DNA from: Nitrospira sp.
Lineage (GTDB): Bacteria; Nitrospirota; Thermodesulfovibrionia; Thermodesulfovibrionales; SM23-35
DNA: 9,098 nucleotides
Direction: 5' to 3'
NCBI GenBank assembly: GCA_016873595.1
Contig: VGWZ01000073.1
Coordinates: forward strand, 1 to 9,098
The position numbers and the translations under genes were made by a program. The notes below the pieces were generated by a model that saw only the letters and a list, made by a program, of their open reading frames with translations, made no database searches and was not told the origin of the DNA. Of this stretch, positions 1 to 6,255 are shown in pieces (positions within the stretch are counted from its first letter, which is position 1; each line of letters opens with the position of its first letter).

Positions 1-582
1 ATCTCCCTCGCCCTTAGTCCTGATAACGACTTTCCTGAGACCTTCTTTTACGCCTGCGTAGGATGTAAGGACGCTCTGGAGTCGGAAGCCGTATTTCCTT
101 ATTACATCAACAACTTCTTTTATGGAGACCGCCCTGTCCTCTATGGTCGCATAAACCCTGTGCCCGGCTTGTCTTGCTCCCATGATGTCAACGAGAACCT
201 TAAAGATATCTCTATCAGAGATAATTCCTACGAGCCTGTCTTTTTCTATAACAGGAAGACAACCTATATTATGGTCATTCATGAGAATTGCCGCTACCTC
301 AATCGGCGTATCAGGAGTGGTTGTTATAACTTTTGTCTTCATTACATCTCTGATTTGGGTCTTTGCAAGAAGATAGTGGATTTCAAAGATATCCAGTGAT
401 GTTGACTTCGACGGAGAATAATCTTTTATATCCCTGTCTGAGAGTATTCCCACTATCCTCTCGTCCTTTAAGACAGGAAGGTGTTTTATCTTCTTTTCTT
501 TAAGCAAGCTTGCTGCATCTATTAAGCTGTCGTCTGGGCTAATGGTGAAAACCTTTTTTGTCATCCAATCTGATACAAACAT
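1..582 (-). CDS. CBS-CBS-ACT regulatory protein, AcuB-like (3' end outside window)
   Basis: The first 194 residues are visible and the frame is still open at base 1. Two CBS repeats are clear: residues 7-60, ending in GILSDRDI (45-52), and residues about 78-134, ending in GIISDRDI (119-126). Each has the usual 'hLPV' strand before it. From about residue 138 (HRVYATIEDRAVSIKEV) the sequence looks like the start of an ACT domain. CBS pairs bind adenine nucleotides and ACT domains bind amino acids or other small ligands, so a cytoplasmic ligand sensor is expected. The CBS-CBS-ACT order matches AcuB-type proteins, but nothing here links it to acetoin metabolism, so I give no symbol. The ATG start at 582 is preceded by a strong GGAGGTGGGTT ribosome binding site. 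No neighbour suggests a pathway; an IS remnant lies upstream. Confidence 0.85.
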   Translation of the reverse strand, partial: MFVSDWMTKKVFTISPDDSLIDAASLLKEKKIKHLPVLKDERIVGILSDRDIKDYSPSKSTSLDIFEIHYLLAKTQIRDVMKTKVITTTPDTPIEVAAILMNDHNIGCLPVIEKDRLVGIISDRDIFKVLVDIMGARQAGHRVYATIEDRAVSIKEVVDVIRKYGFRLQSVLTSYAGVKEGLRKVVIRTKGEGD

Positions 583-688
583 AACCCACCTCCAAGGACT
601 ATGCTAAACGCCAAAGAGCTGCATTTATTTATTCTTATAGCCACTTCTTTGACCTTTGGTTTAGGATTCTCCGCGTCGTAGGGATTTT

Positions 689-717
689 ACCATAATAGAT
701 AATGACCTGAAAGTCAA
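689..717 (-). promoter_or_regulatory. Candidate sigma-70 promoter for the CBS-ACT gene
   Basis: On the minus strand TTGACT (717-712) and TATGGT (694-689) are separated by 17 bp. The -35 is good and the -10 is poor. Transcription would start near base 682, leaving a leader of about 100 nt before the ATG at 582. The leader contains a CCAAAG/CTTTGG pair of inverted hexamers but no riboswitch I recognise. The call rests on pattern match only. Confidence 0.35.
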
Positions 718-747
718 TTCACAAGGATTTTCTCTAAAGGAAATAAA

Positions 748-775
748 GGGGACGTCAGGCTGTCCCAAAATGTTT
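748..775. repeat. Solo terminal segment of the MITE-like repeat found at 4061-4220
   Basis: The 18-mer GGGACGTCAGGCTGTCCC at 749-766 is identical to 4075-4092, and the following CCAAAATGT matches the other end of the 4061-4220 element. GGGAC and GTCCC can pair as a short hairpin. No second end or body follows. It lies between the CBS-ACT promoter and the broken transposase, about 110 bp past the transposase stop. It could therefore be either the surviving end of that IS or an independent repeat fragment. Past it, two 14-bp direct repeats (786-799 and 826-839, ccctgattt-T/C-atag, one mismatch, 40 bp apart) are the only other structure seen before 884. Confidence 0.6.
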
Positions 776-884
776 TTTAATCTAACCCTGATTTTATAGT
801 TAGCCTGACAATTTATTATAAAAAGCCCTGATTTCATAGACGATAGCAGTTTTCATAAGAATTTAGTAAGCAAAGTATATCCCT

Positions 885-2174
885 TTATGCATGTATTGGC
901 TGTAATTGAGGACAGTTATCCATTCCCGTTAGGTACTTTGCTATCTTTTTTAGATTATGAGCAATACACATTATCAGAAATTCTCCCCTTGCCTTTAATT
1001 TGCCTCGTAACAGTAGCACCCTCATATTACGATTGTATTTCATGTCCCCAAATACAGGTTCCACCATATATTTCCTTTTCCCATATTTTATCTTGCCCTC
1101 TTTTGTATCCAATCGAGCACGCATCTTCTGCATCAAGTATTCCCTCGGGTCCAGGCTTATTGTCCTATATTCTGCCTTTGTGCATTCTGTTTTCCTACTA
1201 CATTCAGGACAATTTGTGCATCTATATATTCTTATATCAGGAAAGCCTTCCCTTTTCATCAATCCTTTATATGTGAGTATCTTCCCCATAGGACATGTAT
1301 AACTATCATCAGCCTCGTTATATTTGAATCTGCTTTTGTGAAATTCAGGATGTTTGTATGTCCCCTTACGAATGTTCTCCATCTTCTGGTCTGGAATGTA
1401 ACCTTCTATCCTTTTGTCTTCTAAATACTGAAGATTCTCATATGATGAAAATCCTGAGTCAGCAACTACCTCGGAAGGTCTTTCCCCTACATTTTCTTCT
1501 GTCTCTTCTACTAATTTTAATGCCTCATAGTCTGCTGGATTGTTGGTAAGCGTTGCTGCTACTATTAATCCATTCCCCTCTACCGCTATCTGCCCATTAT
1601 ATGAAGGCTCGGGTCTATAGCCTTTGTGAAGCATCGTGGTTGCTTCTTCATCCGTCAGGTTTATCTCCTTTGATTTGCTAAGCAATACTTTCTCTTTTGC
1701 CTTCTGGAGTCTTTCCTTTAGCTTTTGCTTGTCTTTTAATTCATCAGTAACCTCATAAATGCTTTTATCTTCTCCCATTAATTCATCTTCTCTGTTATCT
1801 GTCTCCTCACATTCTTTAAGGATGGATTCTATCTGCTTGTCTATAATTGTTATCTCTTCATCTAAATCAGCAACTTTCTTTGTCTTCCGATAAGAGGCGT
1901 TCGCTTTCAGTTTTGTCCCATCTATTGCTATAGTGCCCACAGATACCATTCCCATCTCTTTGCCAAGTCTGACTATCTGAATAAATAATCTTTTAAGAAG
2001 ATCTATATTGTCTTTCCTAAACCTGTTTATTGTCCTAGTATCATCAAGCCTGAAAGATTCAACTATTTCAAACATAACAGGTAATCTTTGAGATTGCTTC
2101 GTCGTCCCGCCTGCCTCAGGCGGACAGGGACTCCTCGTAATGACATTAAAATTATTTCCCTCTTCTCTTTTCAA
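885..2174 (-). pseudogene. IS1182-family DDE transposase, 5'-truncated remnant
   Basis: The body matches an IS1182-type transposase. It has TRTINRFRKDN (46-56), the first catalytic Asp D85 in AIDGTKLKANAS, a long charged coiled-coil-like insert (about 100-175), YRPEPSYNGQIAVEG, the second Asp D239 in VADSGFSS, a Cys cluster (C294, C319, C322, C325, C331) and the catalytic Glu E372 in YMVEPVFGDMKYNR. Full-length members carry roughly 80-90 more N-terminal residues (DNA-binding region). Here residues 1-31 are the translation of an interspersed repeat and homology begins at about residue 45 (near base 2042). The frame starts at a TTG without a convincing ribosome site, and a stop lies 7 codons upstream. 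The catalytic triad is intact, but the missing N-terminus and the absence of a recognisable right IS end suggest a dead copy. It sits 66 bp after the dinB stop. Confidence 0.85.
2085..2146. repeat. Interspersed palindromic repeat of the 'cattacgagga...gacgaagcaatct' type
   Basis: The segment contains a perfect 7-bp hairpin, CCGCCTG (2107-2113) / CAGGCGG (2117-2123) with loop CCT. It is flanked by gattgcttcgtcg on one side and ctcctcgtaatgaca on the other. On the minus strand this reads tgtcattacgaggag...cgacgaagcaatc, a repeat layout familiar from many environmental genomes and often translated by mistake into nearby ORFs. It does so here, supplying residues of about 11-31 of the transposase reading frame. 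It marks the point where transposase homology is lost. The exact borders are estimates. Confidence 0.6.
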
Positions 2175-2240
2175 ACTAAGATTTGTCTTTCTAAGTCAAA
2201 AAAGGATTCTTCACGCATCCAACACATAATCATAGGCTGT

Positions 2241-3470
2241 TTACTTCACATTCACACTCTTAACCCCTGATGGCTTCCATGAGGGTGAGATGACACCTGC
2301 GTCCCTTTCTTGCATAATATAAGAACCCCATGTGAGTTTGAACTCCCCATACTTGTCATTCACGTAATCCATTGCCTGAAGAATAGACTTCCGCTTCCTT
2401 TCTTCTTCTACCAATGGTATCTGATGCGGGTCATTAATGAGGCTTGAAAGACATACACCAAGAAGCCTTATCTTGTCTTTCAGCTTTATGCCATCGAGCA
2501 TCTTGAGAGCCTTTTCATATATCACATGTGTATCATTTGTAAAATCCGAAACTGTGCCCTGTTTTGAGAATGTCTCAAAGTCAGTATATCTGATAACAAG
2601 AGCTATTGTTCTTCCCATGTACCTATGTTTTCTTGCCCTCCTTCCGACCATTTCACTCAGCATAAGGAGATATGCCTTTATTTCTTTCCTTTCCCAGATA
2701 TCTTTTGGGAGAGTCATGCTATGCCCGATGGATTTGGCATCTTCGGGCTTTGTCTGAATAGGTCTGTTACAGATACCCATGCCCATTGCCTTCAGAGTTT
2801 CGCCATAGATCCCGAACTTGTTTCTGAGAAGGCTTGAAGGTGCCCTGCCAAGTTCCTCACAGGTCTTTATTCCTAAAAGAGCAAGTCTATCTGCTATCTT
2901 TGAGCCTATGCCCCAGAGCTCTTTTACTGGAAGGTCTTTAAGGTCACTTTCCACATCCTCAGGCTTAATCCATTTAATCCCGTCCGGTTTTCCAAGGTCA
3001 CTCGCAAGTTTTGCAAGGAGAATATCGGGACCTATGCCCACCGTGCAATTTATGCCAAATTTATCTTTAATTGCCTGTTTTATGGATTTCCCTATTGATT
3101 CTGAACCCCCGAAAAGGTGATGGGTTGTGGTGAGATCAAGAAATGCCTCATCCACAGAATATATCTCAAAATCAGGTGTAAATTGACTGTATATCTTTGT
3201 AAGTTCTCTGCAGGTATGGGTGTATTTCTCATTGTCCCCGATAACAAATATAATGTGCGGACAAAGTCTTTTCGCCTCATAGACATTCATCCCTGTTTTT
3301 ACCCCATATTTCCTTGCCTCGTATGAGCGCGTCGTGACAACCGTCCTTCCTCCTGAACCGATGACAGCAATCGGTTTTCCCCTGAGCTTTGGATTTGTCT
3401 GCTGCTCCACAGAGGCAAAGAATGCATCCATGTCTACGCAAAGGATGGTTTTGGACGTAACGGCTGCCAC
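2241..3470 (-). CDS. dinB: DNA polymerase IV (Y-family translesion polymerase)
   Basis: This is a 409-residue Y-family polymerase that copies past DNA lesions with low fidelity, normally as part of the SOS response. The palm motif CVDMDAFFASVE carries metal ligand D13 and probable steric-gate F18. YSVDEAFLD carries D107 and E108. The conserved TVGIGPDILLAKLASDLGKPDG segment lies at about 143-164, the helix-hairpin-helix thumb (LWGIGSKIADRLALLGI) at 185-201, and the little-finger domain at about 240-345. All catalytic residues are present and the length is normal to slightly long. The C-terminus (about 390-409) lacks an obvious QLxLF-type clamp-binding motif. The start is GTG, chosen because GAGAGG lies 8 nt upstream and the DMD motif is then at the usual depth. 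It follows the thioesterase gene by 14 bp, so the two are probably cotranscribed. A lexA gene lies about 5 kb upstream on the same strand. Confidence 0.95.
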   Translation of the reverse strand: MAAVTSKTILCVDMDAFFASVEQQTNPKLRGKPIAVIGSGGRTVVTTRSYEARKYGVKTGMNVYEAKRLCPHIIFVIGDNEKYTHTCRELTKIYSQFTPDFEIYSVDEAFLDLTTTHHLFGGSESIGKSIKQAIKDKFGINCTVGIGPDILLAKLASDLGKPDGIKWIKPEDVESDLKDLPVKELWGIGSKIADRLALLGIKTCEELGRAPSSLLRNKFGIYGETLKAMGMGICNRPIQTKPEDAKSIGHSMTLPKDIWERKEIKAYLLMLSEMVGRRARKHRYMGRTIALVIRYTDFETFSKQGTVSDFTNDTHVIYEKALKMLDGIKLKDKIRLLGVCLSSLINDPHQIPLVEEERKRKSILQAMDYVNDKYGEFKLTWGSYIMQERDAGVISPSWKPSGVKSVNVK

Positions 3471-3478
3471 TTTTTCAA

Positions 3479-3484
3479 CCTCTC
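3479..3484 (-). promoter_or_regulatory. Ribosome binding site of dinB
   Basis: GAGAGG on the minus strand, 8 nt before the GTG at 3470, directly abuts the stop codon of the thioesterase gene. It supports the GTG start and translational coupling of the two genes. Confidence 0.6.
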
Positions 3485-3991
3485 TTATACTTCTATGCTC
3501 AGAAGATCATTGTCAGAAGAAATTATTCGCCATTCATTTTCTTCTCTATCAAAATCCGCAATTTTATCGAGTGGCAACTTTATGTACTTCCCTTCTCCAA
3601 CGACTGCTGTTTCTCCATTACTCAATTTTAATTCTCCTGTTCCTTCAAAGATACGATTCTCTTCTCTGGTAATACGGGCTATGACCTTCAGTTCTTCATT
3701 AATCGGTATCGGCTTAATAAAACGTGTCTTAAACTCCACGGTAACACCCCATACCTCTTCTTCATGATTTATTAATATTGCCCTCCCTATGGTCTCGTCT
3801 AAAATTGCCGATGCAACACCCCCATGAAGCCTCCCTGGGTAGCTCTGATGCTCTTCTGTAGGCTTAAAGACCGCGATAAGCTCTTTTGCTTCTGTCTCGT
3901 AGAAGAATGCTTTTAAACCGAATTTGTTTTTCATACCGCACACAAAGCACATCTTTGAATTATGCTGTTTTCTTATTATCTTATGTTCCAC
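3485..3991 (-). CDS. Hotdog-fold acyl-CoA thioesterase, PaaI-like
   Basis: This 168-residue protein has the signature of PaaI-type hotdog thioesterases, which hydrolyse acyl-CoA thioesters in the cytoplasm. It begins with CFVCGMKNKFGLK (15-27), the family's frequent 'CxxCG.xNp.GL' entry. The core follows: YPGRLHGGVASAILDETIGRA (51-71) with the HGG motif (56-58) and D65 on the central helix, then GVTVEFKTRFIKPIP (82-96) and the closing strands. The last 25 residues are a charged tail beyond the fold. The actual substrate cannot be read from the sequence. The start is GTG with AAGGGAG about 8 nt upstream; an alternative ATG at residue 14 would cut off the first cysteine and is less likely. It is followed closely by dinB. 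No metabolic partner is nearby, so cotranscription with a polymerase gene may be incidental. Confidence 0.85.
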   Translation of the reverse strand: MEHKIIRKQHNSKMCFVCGMKNKFGLKAFFYETEAKELIAVFKPTEEHQSYPGRLHGGVASAILDETIGRAILINHEEEVWGVTVEFKTRFIKPIPINEELKVIARITREENRIFEGTGELKLSNGETAVVGEGKYIKLPLDKIADFDREENEWRIISSDNDLLSIEV

Positions 3992-4060
3992 AACCTTCTC
4001 CCTTATCTGAATTTATATTTATTTATGGCGTATGGTGCATAATATTTCGAGTGCTCGAGA

Positions 4061-4220
4061 AGTCCCGACAAATCGGGACGTCAGGCTGTCCCATAATCAC
4101 AAAAATGCGATTCTTGTCATTCTGAGCGAAGCGAAAATCTAATATTTGCATATATTACAGGCCTTGAGAATTCTTCGTCTACCGCCTCAGAATGACATTT
4201 TGGAACAGCTTGCTGTCCCC
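4061..4220. repeat. MITE-like palindromic repeat element (about 160 bp) with hairpin ends
   Basis: The element is non-coding and has inverted ends. The left end starts with a perfect hairpin GTCCCGACAAATCGGGAC (4062-4079) followed by gggacgtcaggctgtccc (4075-4092). The right end, read on the minus strand from 4220, is GGGGACAGCAAGCTGTTCCA, whose ACAGC/GCTGT arms also pair. Inside these, TGTCATTCTGAG (4115-4126) is perfectly inverted at 4186-4197. The core has the gcgaagcgaa context of a very widespread interspersed repeat type. It occupies most of the space between the thioesterase gene and the 188-aa gene, and its left end recurs alone at 748-775. I see no target-site duplication that can be defended. 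It may be mobilised in trans by a transposase that recognises its ends. Confidence 0.7.
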
Positions 4221-4265
4221 TTTTTCAGTCCTTAAATAAAACCATCCTCTTGCCTCCATTTACAC

Positions 4266-4832
4266 TTATTCTTCGAAAATTATTTCAACTTTATTAATGG
4301 TTTCAACGACAACCTTGGATAATTCAATTATTTTATGTGTAAACATAGAATGCAATGGCAATAAATGAAAAAAATTTTCTGTTGTTAGTTCTGAAGACAA
4401 AATCGTTCGTAAATTTTTAAAAATGATTTCTGACGCTTCTATCATTGCAGAGTCAGTGGACTCTTCAAATATTTTTTTGTAGGCATTCTCATATTCTTCA
4501 TACCTATGCACTAAAGTATTTTTCACATACAGCAGTGTTTCTTCTCCTATGACAAGCTTTCCTAACCATATAAAAAAAGCATTATGCATTTCATCTGCCA
4601 GTAAAGTTTTTAGTTTGGCGGGGATAGAAGAGTTTTCAATTCCTTTCATTATTGCAAATAGGTTGACTATCAATAATTCCAAAAGAACTATAGTGTCGAG
4701 TTGTTCAACTCCTATCCCTTTTAAAAATCTTTTGTTCTGAAAATCGCTTTTTGCAGCAGCATGAGCAGAAATGAAAAAACTCTCACCCAGCTGCTCTACT
4801 GTTATTTGTTCCTTATCTTCTTTATTACTCAT
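4266..4832 (-). CDS. Hypothetical protein, predicted all-helical (188 aa)
   Basis: I do not recognise a family. The protein is soluble-looking and almost entirely helix-forming. It has a hydrophobic segment at about 46-63 (TIVLLELLIVNLFAIMKG), probably too amphipathic and short to be a confident membrane helix. An acidic, aromatic middle follows (HRYEEYENAYKKIFEES, about 109-125), and it ends in a KVVVETINKVEIIFEE helix. There is no enzyme motif, no RX4H and no zinc ligand set. The ATG at 4832 has no good Shine-Dalgarno sequence. It is the last gene of the AT-rich block, about 115 bp after the HEPN gene and in the same direction, with the MITE-like repeat just beyond its end. By position it could be an accessory or neutralising partner of the HEPN protein, but that is inference from neighbourhood only. 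Confidence 0.6.
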   Translation of the reverse strand: MSNKEDKEQITVEQLGESFFISAHAAAKSDFQNKRFLKGIGVEQLDTIVLLELLIVNLFAIMKGIENSSIPAKLKTLLADEMHNAFFIWLGKLVIGEETLLYVKNTLVHRYEEYENAYKKIFEESTDSAMIEASEIIFKNLRTILSSELTTENFFHLLPLHSMFTHKIIELSKVVVETINKVEIIFEE

Positions 4833-4838
4833 ATTTAG

Positions 4839-4943
4839 TTAATTAGACCGCAATGAGCAGATAACGTTCAATGCCAAAAAGAAGCGCAAAGCATTTAGAT
4901 AATTAATCTTTTGGCCTGTGTCAGATGAGATTTTGATGCTCAA
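4839..4943 (-). CDS. Doubtful 34-codon ORF with a strong ribosome binding site
   Basis: A TTG at 4943 lies 6 nt after a perfect AAGGAG (4955-4950) and opens 34 codons. The ORF starts 3 nt from the HEPN stop codon and ends 6 nt before the ATG of the 188-aa gene. The peptide is basic and hydrophobic in its second half (YLNALRFFLALNVICSLRSN). It could be a leader peptide that couples translation to the next gene, which itself lacks a good ribosome site. Equally, the AAGGAG is just the HEPN codons for Lys-Arg-Ser (AAA AGG AGT), and the peptide could be translated repeat DNA. Codon content gives no decisive support. Confidence 0.2.
   Translation of the reverse strand: MSIKISSDTGQKINYLNALRFFLALNVICSLRSN
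4873..4915 (-). other. Imperfect stem-loop in the HEPN / 188-aa gene spacer
   Basis: On the minus strand GCCAAAAG (4915-4908) pairs with CTTTTTGGC (4881-4873) with one bulged base, enclosing 26 nt. No U-tract follows, so it does not look like an intrinsic terminator; an RNA-processing or mRNA-stabilising element is possible. It lies wholly inside the doubtful 34-codon ORF. Confidence 0.3.
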
Positions 4944-4947
4944 AATC
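4929..4947 (-). other. Perfect 8-bp inverted repeat at the HEPN stop codon
   Basis: GATTTTGA (4947-4940) and TCAAAATC (4936-4929) are perfectly complementary around a 3-nt loop (GCA) on the minus strand. The stem is AT-rich and no U-run follows, so termination would be weak at best. It overlaps the HEPN stop codon and the TTG of the small ORF, so it could hide that start in mRNA. Confidence 0.35.
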
Positions 4948-5923
4948 AACTCCTTTTTCCTAAAAGAGTTTCGCTTTCCTTTTTCGCCTTTTCCATAATA
5001 TTAGTCACTTCATCAGGAAGGCTGTACAGTTTTTTCATATAATTTTCTATCTCTCTTTTACTCTTGAAGGAATCTAAATCAAGCATTTTATTAAAGACCA
5101 TCCTCATAATAGACTCAATATCAAGCATCTTCTTTTTCAATTTATTCATTAATTTTGCTTTAGTTTGTTCAGTGAGGTCGATATAATTTCCATGCACGAT
5201 TTTACTTCTTTCATCGTACATAAATTTAATGATTGATTTTATATCTGAGATGTTTTCTTGGCCTAACTGATTTCTAAGAAAATTAGAAACTCTATTTGCA
5301 AGAGTACTCCTTAAAAACCAATGATTTTCATCAATCAAAAATAATGACTCTAATGCTATTACGTAATCAACAATTCGGAGCAATGATTTTATGTTGTAAT
5401 AAAAACTTCTATTTGCACCTGACATGAAGCTATTCAAGGAATAATTAATAAAACTGGTTCTTAACTTTATTTTTGGCATGATACTTCTTTTAAATTTAAC
5501 AAAATCAGCTATATCTTCAGCTTTTAATGTGTATTTGAAAATTGAGATATCATCAGATTTGTATAAAGATAAATATGTGTTACCAGTATCAATGTCTTTA
5601 ATAAGTATTTCATTGAAAAATAAATCGCCAGGTTTAAATAATCTAAATACTATGAGCAAGTCCTTTATTGCATGTACTATATTATCAAACCCAGATACGT
5701 CATTTTCATCAATCACGTAGTTCTTAAAATCTTTCGTTAGGATATGCTGTGGAAATATTTTTGAGTGTAGTTTTCTTTTCCATTTAGCAGCTTCTTGAGA
5801 ACCTCGTTGTAAGCTTTTAATAGTAAAGTCATCGAATACAAGCCTATCTGCATTTGTCTGAAAATTATCAACTGATAAAAAAACCTTATATTTGTATGTT
5901 TTGCGCACTAAAAACCTCTTCAT
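4946..5923 (-). CDS. Apea-like HEPN domain protein (putative RNase effector)
   Basis: This is a 325-residue protein whose C-terminal half resembles the Apea-like HEPN group. It shows the helical run SLLRIVDYVIALESLFL (180-196, with the family's ALESLF), a LRSTLANRVSNFL helix (204-216), and then FMYDERSKIVHGNY (234-247) carrying the RX4H motif R239...H244. In HEPN ribonucleases these Arg/His residues cut RNA after dimerisation, and such proteins act as toxins or abortive-infection effectors. The N-terminal about 150 residues (strand-rich, e.g. NTYLSLYKSDDISIFKYTL, 115-133) are unrecognised and may be a sensor or partner-binding region. A basic, helical tail follows (about 255-325). No signal peptide or membrane helix is seen. 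The ATG at 5923 has no clear ribosome site. It follows the 91-aa gene by 38 bp in the AT-rich block (about 30% GC in one sampled line). The domain call is from motif and pattern recognition, not a search. Confidence 0.65.
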   Translation of the reverse strand: MKRFLVRKTYKYKVFLSVDNFQTNADRLVFDDFTIKSLQRGSQEAAKWKRKLHSKIFPQHILTKDFKNYVIDENDVSGFDNIVHAIKDLLIVFRLFKPGDLFFNEILIKDIDTGNTYLSLYKSDDISIFKYTLKAEDIADFVKFKRSIMPKIKLRTSFINYSLNSFMSGANRSFYYNIKSLLRIVDYVIALESLFLIDENHWFLRSTLANRVSNFLRNQLGQENISDIKSIIKFMYDERSKIVHGNYIDLTEQTKAKLMNKLKKKMLDIESIMRMVFNKMLDLDSFKSKREIENYMKKLYSLPDEVTNIMEKAKKESETLLGKRS

Positions 5924-5961
5924 TAATCAACATATGTCGACATCAAATTTTCGCTTAACGT

Positions 5962-6237
5962 TCAAGACATTTCGCTTTGCCTTCCCAGCTTAAGATATGA
6001 ATAATGTTCAATTCCTATCTCTAATGCTTTTTCCGCAATTGATGAAGGATCAACAAAATCATCAGTTGCTGGTTGGTTCATAAAATTACTATAAAAGTCG
6101 TTTGCATATCTATCTGCCTCATTCTCAATATCACTAAGAACCGGAAGTAGTTTTTGAAAATATATTTCGACATAGGAAGTAATTTTTGATTTCAAGTAAG
6201 CTCTGGTCATTTCCGGAACATATAATTGACTTTTCAT
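5962..6237 (-). CDS. Hypothetical small protein (91 aa) between radical-SAM and HEPN genes
   Basis: I do not recognise a family. It is a soluble, mildly acidic, mostly helical protein: a basic N-terminus (MKSQLYVPEMTRAYLKSK), then an amphipathic run rich in Asp/Glu (LSDIENEADRYANDF), and a SIAEKALEIGIEHYSYLKLG helix. It has no cysteine and no catalytic motif. It starts with ATG 18 bp after the radical-SAM gene, preceded by only a weak GAAGCGAGC. It ends 38 bp before the HEPN gene, which favours one transcript. Its size, charge and place just upstream of a HEPN gene would suit an antitoxin or an adaptor, but it is not the nucleotidyltransferase (MNT) usually paired with HEPN toxins, so that role is speculative. 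Confidence 0.65.
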   Translation of the reverse strand: MKSQLYVPEMTRAYLKSKITSYVEIYFQKLLPVLSDIENEADRYANDFYSNFMNQPATDDFVDPSSIAEKALEIGIEHYSYLKLGRQSEMS

Positions 6238-6255
6238 TTAATAAAAGCTCGCTTC

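Noticed and set aside
160..399. 79-aa plus-strand ORF near the window start
   Set aside because: It is antisense to the clear CBS-ACT reading frame, which runs open from 582 to base 1.
887..1276. 129-aa and other plus-strand ORFs opposite the transposase, dinB and thioesterase genes
   Set aside because: They are antisense shadows of well-supported minus-strand genes, with no family resemblance of their own.
3992..4060. TATAAA box and the TCGAG/CTCGA palindrome upstream of the thioesterase gene as a promoter with SOS operator
   Set aside because: No acceptable -35 at proper spacing, and the palindrome adjoins the MITE-like repeat, so a regulatory claim cannot be supported.
4266..4832. Membrane protein call for the 188-aa protein
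   Set aside because: The only hydrophobic stretch (about residues 46-63) is interrupted by charged residues and there is no topology pattern; more likely a buried helix.
5929..5941. ACATATGT/GTCGAC palindromes just upstream of the HEPN start, resembling a Bacillus-type LexA box (CGAACnnnnGTTCG)
   Set aside because: Only the central AC....GTT part fits; the flanking CGA and TCG arms do not match, and the LexA site of this organism is unknown.
4839..5965. TTGAACGTTA occurring downstream of both the HEPN and the 91-aa gene, one followed as GTTAAGC, suggestive of integron attC sites
   Set aside because: No matching RYYYAAC partner box, no attC-like folding arms and no integrase in the window; a shared 10-mer can be chance.
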